Positions 44,752-55,204 of a stretch of 64,000 nucleotides of DNA are shown one piece after another. The notes beneath the pieces were generated by a model that saw only the letters and a list, made by a program, of their open reading frames with translations, did not search any database and was not told the DNA's origin. Origin of the DNA: Viola odorata (Eukaryota; Streptophyta; Magnoliopsida; Malpighiales; Violaceae); the NCBI GenBank assembly GCA_963691705.1, contig OY829544.1, positions 689,501 through 753,500 of the forward strand. Direction: 5' to 3'. Position numbers and translations under genes: made by a program. Each line of letters starts with the position of its first letter. Position 1 is the first letter of the stretch.

Positions 44752-46664
44752 TTAGTCTTCCCTTTGAGGACCCCGCTTCGCAGCCTCTGCCGCTGCCTTC
44801 TCAGCTTCAATGTCAGCCACAATAGCATCAATCTCAGCTTCTTCAAGCTGCCGCAGCCCATCATCTTTTGTCATCACAGCAATTTCTATGTTTTTCCCTC
44901 CGCTTTCAACAACCTAATTACAAGAACATGTATTGTAAGCTAACGTTGGTGGAAAAGTGCAAGCATGATCACACACCATAGGATTGGGAATACAATCTTT
45001 TTTAAGACAAAAAGTAGCAGATGGCTGACAGTTTCCTAGTTAACATCAGACTCTTTGGTATACAGTAATGTACACATCTGTGCTAAACAAGTATGGATAA
45101 TGGCCAGGAGAAATGTGATGATTCAATCTAGTTACATAAAATTTCAATTTCATACTCAAGTATGGATAATGGCCAGGAGAAATGGGATGCTAAACAAGTA
45201 AGTACCCAACAGTTAGCCATTCCGTTGTAAAGGCCTACTTGCGTATGCAGTGGAATATACAAAATACAATTAAAATAATAGACAGGATGACACCAAATAT
45301 TCAAGGGCAAGCTTGACTCAGATTATTTAAGTAGAAAACTTTATCAGAATCTTGAACAGATCAGATTACTAAGCCAAGCGTAACGTGTGCTTGTATCAAC
45401 CAGTACTAAATATCACTCTTTAACCTATGCCCACTAAACCACCAAAATGACAAAAGAAACTAATTTAGCAGACAAAAAAAAGAAGAATGGATCCAACTTT
45501 CGACAAGGGAATGAAAGTTTAAGTTCAGGGGAGGCCAATAAACTAATTGTCACATACATTCAAATGAAAACACAACAATACATGAAGTGTACATGTGCAC
45601 AGGACAGGCTCATAGAGTAGCACATTGCCAGCATTTTCCTTCACTCCACAGTTTCATGAAAAGCAAAGTAATTTTAATACATCACAAACAATGATCCAAC
45701 ATTTAAACTGGTTGTATCAATTTCCCCTACAAACTTTCATAACACAATTAGCAGCATTAAAAATAATTTCACAGCAATGTCAGTAGCAAAGTAACTACAC
45801 AATATCAATTGGAACATGTGATAAGGACTGTTCTAGTCAAATTAAACAACAACAACTACAAAATGAAAACAACTGCCAGCTTGAACATAATTCAAACAAG
45901 TACTCACCAATGATGATATTATTCTATAACACACACACCCACATAGGAATGTAATGAACTACTTACTTCTAGCAATGCACGAATAGCCAACTTCACAGTT
46001 TCTTGTCCTGAGGTCTCTTTATAGTTCTTTTCCAGAAACTCCCGCATAGAGTTTGAGTTCCTCCCAGTAGCATTTGCTTTCCATGCTGAAAATGCTCCAG
46101 ATGGATCTGTCTGATAGAGTGCAGGCACACGCGTGTAAGGGTCAAACCCTACAATCAAAGTCGAAACACCAAAGGGCCTCACACCACCACTCTGTGTATA
46201 CTTCTGCTGCAAACCCGCAATGTAACGAGTAATATATTCCACAGTCACAGGGTCCTCCACAGTAAGCCTGTGACTTTGACACTCTACACGGGCCTTGTTA
46301 ACCAACACACGAGCATCCGCCTTCAATCCAGCACACACTAACGCTATGTGGTCATCCAAAGAGACAATCTTCCTCACCGATCTACAAAAAGAAAGAAACA
46401 CAACCTATATTTAGTGGCAATTTCGTTAACAATGAGGGTTTCAATTTCAACTCATAATTCGTAGAAAACCCAACCCTAGCTCAGTTGATACCTGGAGTCT
46501 TGGAGTTTGGCGGTGGATTTCTTCTCGACGCCAATGACGACGATGTCAGTACCGCGAACGCCGACGGCAGCGTTGCCCTTGCGGACGGCTTCAAGAGCGT
46601 ATTCGACCTGGAACAGGTGTCCGTCCGGTGAGAAGACGGTGATTGCGCGATCGTATCTAGCCAT
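44752..46664 (-). CDS. PAD1: 20S proteasome subunit alpha type-7 (PAD1), 249 aa
   Basis: This is one of seven alpha-ring subunits that gate the 20S core of the 26S proteasome, in cytosol and nucleus. Three minus-strand exons, 46492-46664 (ATG 46662-46664), 45967-46381 and 44752-44913, total 750 nt. The N-terminus [20 protein letters not shown] has the alpha-subunit signature with the gate residues Tyr-Asp-Arg. The core continues with [40 protein letters not shown] and [20 protein letters not shown]. The C-terminal helix is acidic ([18 protein letters not shown]) and ends GPQRED. Length and motifs match plant PAD1/PAD2. The second intron (44914-45966) is over 1 kb and carries a short tandem duplication. 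Upstream GGCCCA motifs near 46880 and 46917 would suit constitutive expression. Confidence 0.96.
45088..45184. repeat. Short direct duplication in the PAD1 second intron
   Basis: A 28-bp sequence starting CAAGTATGGATAATGGCCAG occurs at 45088-45115 and again at 45157-45184, 69 bp apart. The copies read as identical, so the duplication is probably recent. It is intronic and no function is implied. Confidence 0.85.
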
Positions 46665-48090
46665 TGCGTGTTGCTGCTAAGCTGCTTTGTGGTGATTCTG
46701 GATGTTTATGTGAGATCTGGTTTTGCTTGTTTGATCGTGAAGAAGGGTGTATTAAAGTAGCGAGAAGCTTTGAGTTCGACTTAGGGGACAAGCCAAGAAA
46801 AGAAGAGCCAGTGACATCTGAGAGGACTTTTAGGAATTTGATGCCATGTAGCGACGTAGCTTTTGATTTCGAAGGTAGGCCTGAGGCCCAATCTTTTATC
46901 AACTTTGGTTTCAAATATGGGCCAGGCCTCTCTTCGTTGTACTAGTTGTTCGACTAGTTGGGTCTGCAATTCCTTATACACTTTTGAAAAAAAAATTGTA
47001 AATAGAGGGATAAGTGTTGAATTCCATTCTCCTAACTTGTAATTCTCATATTTATGATAAATAATTAATTTTTTTAATGTAAATTGAAAATAATTTCGTG
47101 TACGTTTAAGGGTTTAATGAAGCAATAATGGCGACTTAAAACTTAGATTAAAGGAGATAATGATATAAGACAACATTGATGTCTTTTCTTCATCTCGAGA
47201 CAAAGAAAAAGACACATTTGTGTAGTAGGCAAGGGGATATATAGTGCCCTTGTGTTGTGGGTGGCATGAATGGCAAATTGTAAATGGATTAGTGTCTTTT
47301 CTTGTATTAGGGCTAGTGACTGGCGGGGGCCTTGATACTCAATTCTTCCAGAGTTTTTTTTAATAAAATGATACGGTTCTTTTTAGGTTTGAATCTGCAC
47401 GATTTTCATAAAATGTTTTATTTCATTAAGAATTCTACAGATCATGTTCCTGCGGGATGCAACATCTCGATCTTCCTTCACACAAGTAAACAATCATGTT
47501 CGAACTAATAATGACTCTTTTAATATAATCTATTATATCTTCATTTTCGTCCCCAAAACTAGGGTGAAGGATATATCTTACAGGGGCATTAGTTTGCAGG
47601 GACAGATGGTAGGTAATTAAGAGTATGTCAAGGCTTTGGGAAACTATTTGATGGTGGGTGAGAGTCAGCAAGCAGGAACAGTTTTCAAATAGGTCATTGC
47701 GCCACTAATAAAAAGAGACTTTCTACTTTAGACACGTGGAGAAGCAAGCTACTGTCCTACAAAAACAAATATTCCTCTTTTTGGTATGTCTCCCCCCGTC
47801 TTGATGTTGATCGTTGGAATTTAAAGGAGAGGACAATACCAAAAAGATTAGGAGGATAATAATTTATCGGGTTAATGATCACTTTGGCCCAGCGATGACT
47901 AAGGATTCTGGAAATCTGAAGATTCTGGAAATTATGTTCTTAGTACGTAGCTTTTCTGTTCTAATTAGTATTTCCCATCTCCTATACAGAGCATAGACAC
48001 TTCCTCTCCGTTTCATTTATTCAGTGCCCTCCATTTTGCTTTCTTCTTTAACCTCTACATTTTATCTGTTCTTCCATTTCAATACCTGCA
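46665..48090. other. Upstream region of divergent proteasome and permease genes
   Basis: The left 300 bp hold the PAD1 leader and promoter, with AGGCCCAA and TGGGCC motifs at about 46885-46925. The rest is AT-rich and lacks coding signal. The permease promoter should lie within about 47700-48050, but I could not assign a TATA box with confidence. Confidence 0.5.
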
Positions 48091-50362
48091 ATGTTGCCCA
48101 GGAGTCGAACGCTTCCGAGCAGAATCCACCATGGAGTTGTAAGTATATATATATATATATACAACAAACTACATCATCTTCAGCGTCAAATTATAGCTTT
48201 TTTAGCAGTTTCCTGCTGTCCATTTATGTTTTTTCTAACAATTTCTTGTTTTGTGTTCTTAGACAGATGAAAGACATGATATCAGGCATTACCTACAAGT
48301 GGAAGTCCAACCTAAAGTTGAAACCAAAGGGAGTGATACTATAAATCCTGAAGCTAACTACTCTAAATGTTTTGATGATGATGGTCGGCAGAAAAGAACA
48401 GGTAAGACAAATGTTTGCTAATTTGGTATCAAACTTAATTACAATGAAAGCTAGCTCACTATGTTGTCATGAGAGCTACAAACTTTGTGCAGGAAACAGA
48501 TTGATAAAACTGTAGTTATTACAAATTTTGATGGTGCAGGAACTTTCTGGACTGCTACATCCCATATCATCACTGCTGTTATAGGCTCAGGAGTGTTGTC
48601 ACTCGCTTGGGCCATCGCGCAGCTCGGCTGGGGTGCTGGACCGATTGTTATGGTCCTCTTTGCTATTGTCAATCTTTACACTTCCAGCCTACTAGCTCAA
48701 TGCTACAGGACAGGTGACCCTGTTACAGGACAGAGGAACTATACTTATATGGATGCTGTTAAGGCCAATTTAGGTAACAAGAATGTTTCGCAGCAAAAAT
48801 CCATGTATATATATATGATCCTGATGACGAGTGTTTTGGCTGCTGCAGGAGGGCGGAAAGTTCTGCTCTGCGGATTGATTCAGTACTTGAATCTGTTTGG
48901 TGTGGCAATCGGGTATACTATTGCAGCATCAGTCAGTATGATGTGAGTCAATTTGTAGCAGCATCTAAAAACATGTATAAAAGTGTAGTTTTGTAGCAGC
49001 AGTAGAGACCCATTTTCGATTCTGTTATGTTTGTTGCAGGGCGATAAAGAGATCAAACTGTTTCCACAAGAGTGGAGGGAAGGATCCTTGTCATATGTCA
49101 AGCAATGGGTATATGATAACATTTGGAATCATAGAGGTGTTATTTTCTCAGATACCAGACTTTGATCAAGTGTGGTGGCTATCTATAGTTGCAGCTATCA
49201 TGTCTTTCACATACTCCGTGGTTGGTCTTGGTCTTGGTATAGGAAAAGTTGCAGGTATTAGAACCATATTCAGTCTCCACTAAACATATAAATGCATCAA
49301 AAAGATATCGGGTTTCTTTTTGAAAAACAATCGAGTAGCTAAAATGGATTGAGTAAGTAGTTATGATATCATTTTGTGCAGGAAATGGGATAATCAAAGG
49401 AAGCTTGGCTGGCATCAGGATAGGGACAGTAACACATGCAGGAACAGTGACTTCTACACAGAAGCTATGGAGAAGTTTGCAAGCTCTTGGAGCTATTGCC
49501 TTTGCATACTCTTTCTCTATCATCCTCATCGAGATTCAAGTAAATATCACTCCATGGTACTTCTCAAAAGCGTCGAATATGCATGTTCTGATTTTACTTT
49601 CATTCGTGTTTGCAGGATACAATAAGATCACCACCTGCGGAACATAAGACCATGAAGAAAGCAACTTTCCTCAGTGTCGCAATAACCACAATATTCTACC
49701 TACTCTGTGGATGCATGGGATATGCAGCATTCGGTGATGATTCGCCCGGAAATCTGCTAACAGGGTTTGGATTCTACAATCCCTACTGGCTGCTAGACAT
49801 TGCCAATGCCGCAATTGTCGTGCACCTTGTAGGTGCATATCAGGTATAGCGGTTCACAACTTCAAATACCATCAAGTTCCAACTAAAATTGTTTCTCATG
49901 ATCGACACAGTGATTAATAAACATTTGAACCTGCAGGTGTTCTGTCAACCATTATTTGCATTTGTTGAGAAATGGAGCGCTCGTAAGTGGGGAAAGAGTG
50001 ACTTTGTGACACAAGAAATAAAGATACCAGTTCCCTGTTGTGGCGTCTATCAGCTCAACTTCTTCCGCCTAATATGGAGAACCATATTCGTCATACTAAC
50101 AACACTCATAGCCATGCTCATGCCCTTCTTCAATGATGTTGTTGGAGTACTTGGTGCCATGGGATTCTGGCCATTGACGGTTTACTTCCCAATCGAAATG
50201 TATATATCTCAGAAGAAGATCGGAAGATGGACGAGCCGGTGGGTTGGTCTGCATATTCTTAGCATGACGTGCCTTGTCATCTCCATAGCTGCTGCTGTTG
50301 GTTCTGTGGCTGGGGTTGTTCTTGATCTGAAAACTTACAAGCCATTCAAGACAAGCTATTAG
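48091..50362 (+). CDS. AAP: Amino acid permease, AAP family (AAAP/ATF superfamily), 513 aa
   Basis: AAPs are plasma-membrane proton-amino acid symporters used in phloem loading and seed supply. Eight exons: 48091-48138, 48263-48401, 48540-48773, 48849-48942, 49040-49254, 49382-49539, 49616-49843 and 49937-50362. They total 1542 nt. The short first exon encodes MLPRSRTLPSRIHHGV and joins in frame to TDERHDIRHYLQVEVQPKVE, so I prefer this start over the later ATG at 48131, whose frame closes soon after the junction. The cytosolic N-terminus has CFDDDGRQKRTG. Transmembrane helices begin with HIITAVIGSGVLSLAWAIAQ, followed by LGWGAGPIVMVLFAIVNLYT and the conserved QCYRTGDPVTGQRNYTYMDA. Later helices include GCMGYAAFGDDSPGNLLTGF and VVGVLGAMGFWPLTVYFPIE. 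The end is TYKPFKTSY. About ten or eleven membrane spans are expected. A TA repeat lies just after the first donor. Confidence 0.95.
48144..48161 (+). repeat. (TA)9 microsatellite in the permease first intron
   Basis: Alternating TA for 18 bp directly after the GTAAG donor of the first coding exon. Length changes here would sit close to the splice donor. Confidence 0.85.
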
Positions 50363-50872
50363 CAAAATTTATACAATGCAAGGTCCACTCTGTAAACGTG
50401 TGATGTAAGAAAATCTTTATAGCAAGCAAAAACGACAGTGTAGCAATAAATCTATCTTTACAAGTATCTGTAACTCCTCACGCCTCATTCTTTTAGCTGT
50501 GCAAATGGCTACTTGTTATGGTCTGAGGAAACTCTTTTAGTTGTGTTATATTGTTGTGCAATTTAAGATCTATATCCATTAACTGAGTTCCATATTTTTC
50601 TCATCTATTACTTTTACTCTTCATCACTATGCTGGAATGGAAATGAAAACCTCATGGAGAGTTCGAAAAGAAATGAAAGACGCAGAATGAACAGATAAAA
50701 ACGATGCTCTCCATTGAAACTAGTAGATAGTACAATGAGTTATCTGTGTTCTACAACAAGCCACTAAACAGATTTTGCATCTAAGCTATTTGCATTATAC
50801 AACAAGCCACTAAACAGATTTTGCCTTCGACAGTCAGAAAAGAACAAAATCGACTCAAAAAACAAGTTGCCA
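50363..50872. other. Convergent 3' regions of permease and ERD7-like genes
   Basis: Probable 3' UTRs of both genes; AATAAA-like signals (e.g. CAATAAATC near 50444) fit the permease. A 26-bp direct repeat occurs at 50753-50778 and 50799-50824 (starting ACAACAAGCCACTAAACAG), 46 bp apart and reading as identical. Nothing else was seen. Confidence 0.6.
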
Positions 50873-52889
50873 TTACTTCTTCTGCTTGGCTTGAGTTGCA
50901 GTTGCTTGTGCGGCAGCTTTTGCAAGTTTTGTAGGTTTGAATGCGCTCTTCGGGTTAAGTGCCTTTCTTATCTTGAACACAGCCCAGGCAGTGCCAAATG
51001 CATGTCCTGCAGCATGAAGGCTCTCGTTTGTAACCTTCCCGGCTTGTTCTCCATAGCTGAAATGCCAAATACTTAAATCATAAATATCGGATACTGTTCA
51101 TGTGGCAATCCATACAAGAACAGAATGTTGAGTACTCTACTCTCAACTATAACTTACCTAAATTGCCTACTTCAAGTCTATCTAAGCTTTAAATCCTGTG
51201 TTTTTTTCTATCATAAGCAAATCTCAGTGGTGGATATGAGCTAGAGGCTAAGGGAGGGCACAAAGTGGCATAAGACGGAAGATAATTAAAAAGCTACCCT
51301 AGTAATATTAAGCCCCCCCAAACAAGTGGGAAAAGACATAGCCCTAACACCACCAGAAACCTCCTCGAGTGACAAGATACAACTATAGAGCAACAGTATC
51401 CTCACTAAGTTCATTTCAAATTGAGAGTGCAAGCTGTTATGATTATCTGGATGAAGCGCGTTAGAAATTATGGAAGTGCTATTCTTTTTCAGGATTGAGA
51501 CATACCTCTGGGAGACAAGCCCGGTTGTCACAACTGAAGAGGTTGACATGACATTCTTCCCAGCCACTTCAAGAGCATCAAATACCTTGTCTGCTCAAGC
51601 ACACAGAAGATCAAACAAATCGAAAGTTACATTCCGAAAACAAGAACGGAACTGAAGTACTCTATAACATGTTTTGCTTAGGTATAAGAGTTTAAAGTGG
51701 AGAACTTACTAAATCCATCCAAGGAAGCAAGAACAATTTCTCCAGGCAAGATGCTACAAAATTTCTGCCCAGCTTTGGAGTTCACAATTGAACCAGCAAA
51801 GAATCCAGAAACTTTCACAACCCCACCAAGGATGCCAAGAGCTACTTTTTCTGAAGTTTTGGTCAGCATCTTAACCCTGAAATATAACAACACAAAACAA
51901 ATTAACACAATAGTTACAAAGACCATAATTAAGCATTTCTAAAACTTCCTAACATAACAATTTCACACAAAAAACCACAAGTATATCTTAAAACTATATA
52001 ATCAAGCAGGAACCAACCTTTTGATCCTCCTCAATGTCCCCGGACTAATCTCTGACTCAGAACCCTTAGAAATCCTCTTCTTCAAAAACTCATCACCCCA
52101 CTTCAACCTATCTACAGTCACATCCCCACACCACAAAATCCCCCTAATCACATGCCCCGATCCGGCCGCAATCAATCTAGCAGCAGAGCTACTGTAATCA
52201 TCCACATTAGGCGCCAACACAGTCCAATACGCAGCTGAACTCTCCTCCATCATCTTTTTCTTCCTCCCTCCATCTCTCTCCAACTCCTCCGGCGATATCT
52301 CCTTCGCCACTTCCCCACCCACCAACCCATACTTCCCTGCCTCCTTCACTCTCTGAACGGAAAAAGAACTATACTTCTCCAATATCTTATCAAATTCCCC
52401 CAACAATCCTTCTTGCCCTTTCGACGCAAACGTCACCCCATAGTTCAACAACTCCATCTCTTCACTACCCGATACATTCCCAACCACACGAAGCGCGAAG
52501 AAGTAATGCGATTCATCAAGCTTAACCGCAGCCTCGTCTTTGGCCAGCGGCCACTGAATCGCATCATCACCTACACGAGCAAGAACCGCAACTATGGTGT
52601 CTCCTTGCTTGAGACCCACTATAGTAAGATCCCCAGAAGCAAGCTCAACGCTCTGATCTGTTTCAATCAAGTGAACGATAACTCCTGGGACCTTGATTAG
52701 GATCTCCTCATGGGGTTGCGAATCCGAAACGGTGTCGTCTTCTTCCGGGATGAGATTCTGATCCAGGTCTTTCATGTCAATAGATGGATATAAAGAAGAA
52801 GACGATGCCCTAGAAGTTGAAGATGCAGAAATTGCTTCTGGGTTTGAGAGAATTACTTCAGGGTATAGAGAGGGTTTTGCAGACGACAT
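50873..52889 (-). CDS. Senescence/dehydration-associated protein, ERD7-like, 435 aa
   Basis: Family members bind lipids at membranes and are induced by drought, cold and senescence. Four minus-strand exons, 52018-52889 (ATG 52887-52889), 51710-51876, 51506-51590 and 50873-51056, total 1308 nt. The N-terminus is Ser-rich (SASSTSRASSSSLYPSIDMK). A conserved middle block follows (EEILIKVPGVIVHLIETDQS and GDTIVAVLARVGDDAIQWPL). The C-terminal senescence domain spans AAYWTVLAPNVDDYSSSAAR, VIRGILWCGDVTVDRLKWGD, VALGILGGVVKVSGFFAGSI and GHAFGTAWAVFKIRKALNPK. The tail is Ala/Lys-rich (AKAAAQATATQAKQKK). The hydrophobic glycine-rich stretches are typical of the domain rather than true membrane spans. 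All joins keep frame. Closest relatives are ERD7 and its homologues; the paralogue cannot be fixed here. Confidence 0.93.
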
Positions 52890-53809
52890 TCTTTTTCCCT
52901 CTATTTTTGGGTGTAGCTTTTGAAAATGTGAAGACTTCCTGGAGATTTTTGGGGCTTTTATGGAAGGAAAGGAATGGAATCTTCTCCGAACGAAATTTTT
53001 TCTATTTTAAGCTTTTAAATTTTATTTTTTTAATATTAATAAATTAAATATAAAAGTAAATTCACTCGTCATTTTTTTATTTTTTATCTTCCTAAAATGA
53101 CACCCAGAAAATAAAAAAATTATTTACATTCTTTTCTTCTCCCGCTTAAATTTCTCTTGTTGCTATTTTAGGTTCCGAAACTAAACAGGTATGGGTATCT
53201 TAGGATCAAAGGAAAATGGACGCCGTGTCGGTAGAGAATTAAATAAGTGTAATTTTGGAGACGTGGCATTTTGCGTGGATGGCCGTGTGGATCTCTCCCG
53301 CGCTTTGCGCTTTTAATACCGACATTTAATTACTTAATTAGATTCACCATTCTTTTTCTTTATTTTTGTCGGCAAGCCCAATTAAGAGCAAAAAGGCCCA
53401 ATAATGAAAAACTTAACTGCGGAGCCATTATGAAAAGGCCCAACGAATTCTCTATAAATAAATAAAAATAAGAGAATATATATACCCGTAACCAATCCAT
53501 GGCTTCGCATTATGTGGATCAAAATCCAAAAGGCAGTCAAAACAATGCACACTAGATACGAATATGACTATATTCATTCTGCGCCTAAACGATTCTCTAG
53601 ATGCAGGAAAAATGAGGACCATGCTATCACAAATCCACTCCAAATATGGTCAAAGTTTGAAAAATGCAAATACCAAATCAAGATAGCCAACAATCACACA
53701 ATCAAGACCGATGTCTTACAATTACGAAACAACACAAAGATAGAAAAGCTTCAACCATCTTCAAGCTTGAATAGCCGCTGATTAATCCGAATCTGAATCC
53801 GACGATTAC

Positions 53810-54034
53810 TTACTTGCTCATTCCTTCAATTTTTTTACCACATCCACATGATGCTCCTCTGTCATGTTTTAAATTAGCAACCTTGTACTCCAACTCAACC
53901 AGTTTTTCCTTTGCCAACACAAGCTTTTCCTCAGCTTTAACCTTGTCAGACTAAGACATCATCATTTTCTTCACATCAGTGTAGAACCCAAATAGTATTC
54001 GAGTCCTTCCTTTGATGCCTCGAACTTCATCACA
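53810..54034 (-). pseudogene. Coiled-coil protein fragment, broken
   Basis: On the minus strand an open stretch reads SDKVKAEEKLVLAKEKLVEL and ends GCGKKIEGMSK with TAA at 53810-53812. Its Lys/Glu/Leu pattern suggests a coiled coil. Upstream, a compatible reading (KFEASKEGLEYY) is separated from it by an apparent shift and by a TAG. No start codon or full domain was found and I do not recognise the parent gene; a transposon-derived remnant is possible. Confidence 0.35.
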
Positions 54035-54379
54035 GTCTTATCGTGGTCATATCTTCGTGACTAATTCGTCTTTTTCCCGAAAATTAATGGATACAGTGGA
54101 GCGCAAACAGACCCAATAAAAAAGAGTTAGCCGAATAGCAACCGTGGGCCGTGGCTCATCGCAATTATGAAAAGCCCAACTTTCAGTGCCTTAATAAGAT
54201 TATCCGTAACAGCAAGACTATCATGTTTAACAGGCCCACGGCCTCAATTTGAAGGAGGTTACGTCCTACGTGCCACGTCTGTTTCAAACTTGGCGTTAGA
54301 AGTTAGAATTAAAGTTCGGAACAAAAAAGACGGTGGCTGGCTGTACACATCGATCAATCCTCCAGTGCTTGCAATTGCT

Positions 54380-54727
54380 ATGGTTTTGAAGCAAATTCAG
54401 AGGAACCCATTTTCTGTATTGCATCATTTCTGTACATTCACTCACCAGCAGCTCAACTACTCAAAACTCTTGAGTAGTTTTTTCAAATCCGGTAGAGTCT
54501 CAGATGCAGAGCAACTGTTTGATAAATTGCCTCAAAGAGACATCATTGTATGGTCCATTGCAATTCACGGGTATGCCATAAATGGGTTTCATGAAAAATC
54601 GACCAAACTGTTTTCCCAGATGCGTGAATCAGGAAAGGCTCCCAATTCTTTCACTGTGGTTGGAATTCTTGTTGGTGCAGAACGAGCGCGTGACCTGATG
54701 CTAGCGAAGTCAGTTTGTCACGGTTGA
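54380..54727 (+). pseudogene. Pentatricopeptide repeat (PPR) gene, truncated by an LTR retrotransposon
   Basis: PPR proteins bind organellar RNA. From the ATG at 54380 the frame reads MVLKQIQRNPFSVLHHFCTF and runs through LLSSFFKSGRVSDAEQLFDK, LPQRDIIVWSIAIHGYAING and KLFSQMRESGKAPNSFTVVG. These are PLS-type PPR motifs covering roughly two to three repeats. The reading then stops after LMLAKSV, where the sequence passes at about 54715/54716 into the terminus of a Ty3/gypsy LTR (TGTCACGG), which supplies the stop. The rest of the gene is absent from the window; if it survives, it lies beyond the nested elements on the right. The same frame extends upstream without a stop to 54167, but those residues do not look like a PPR leader. 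As it stands this is a 5' fragment of about 112 codons. Confidence 0.75.
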
Positions 54728-55196
54728 TCGGAACCAGTGACGGAAAGTCAAGCTCACCGGTGATGAACGAAGGTAAGCTTGAAGATGACAGTGACGGTTT
54801 GAGGATTTCTTTTGTAGTCTAATAAAAACAAATAATAGGATTTGAACTTTTGAGTAGCGTAACCAATTTGTCAGCTCATTGAGCGAATGATTCCATTGTT
54901 CATTGAACGAATTCTGGAATGATCCAATTGATTAATAATGCCAAAAGTTGTTTTGCAATTCACAGACCTCCTTCCTTAATACTCGTTCCTCTCGCTCCCT
55001 GCCAAAAGGCTGAGTTGCCAGCTCAGCCCATTCGGTTACAAGCGTATGACATCCCTTATGCTAGTCCTAACAAACGACGCAGCACGCAGCAACAAACGAC
55101 ATGCTTACACTAAGACTCAGACGACCATTCATACGAGATACTAACGACAGCCACACTAAACATAAACGACAAACTGCTTCTTCAATGCTAGTTTCA
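54716..55196 (-). mobile_element. Probable 3' LTR of the older Ty3/gypsy chromovirus
   Basis: The left boundary is set by the break in the PPR frame and by the TG of TGTCACGG at 54716. The right boundary is a CA at 55195-55196, followed on the minus-strand side by a purine-rich stretch (GAGGATGGAA) next to the end of the pol frame. That gives about 481 bp. The partner LTR and the second target duplication are outside the window, so both ends are provisional. Confidence 0.5.
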
Positions 55197-55204
55197 TTCC
55201 ATCC

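Noticed and set aside
46664..46945. Plus-strand frame divergent from the proteasome gene
   Set aside because: It lies over the PAD1 leader and site II motifs; the translation resembles nothing known.
54167..54379. Upstream in-frame extension of the PPR frame from ATG 54167
   Set aside because: The residues do not resemble a PPR leader. The reading beginning at 54380 fits a normal PPR N-terminus better.
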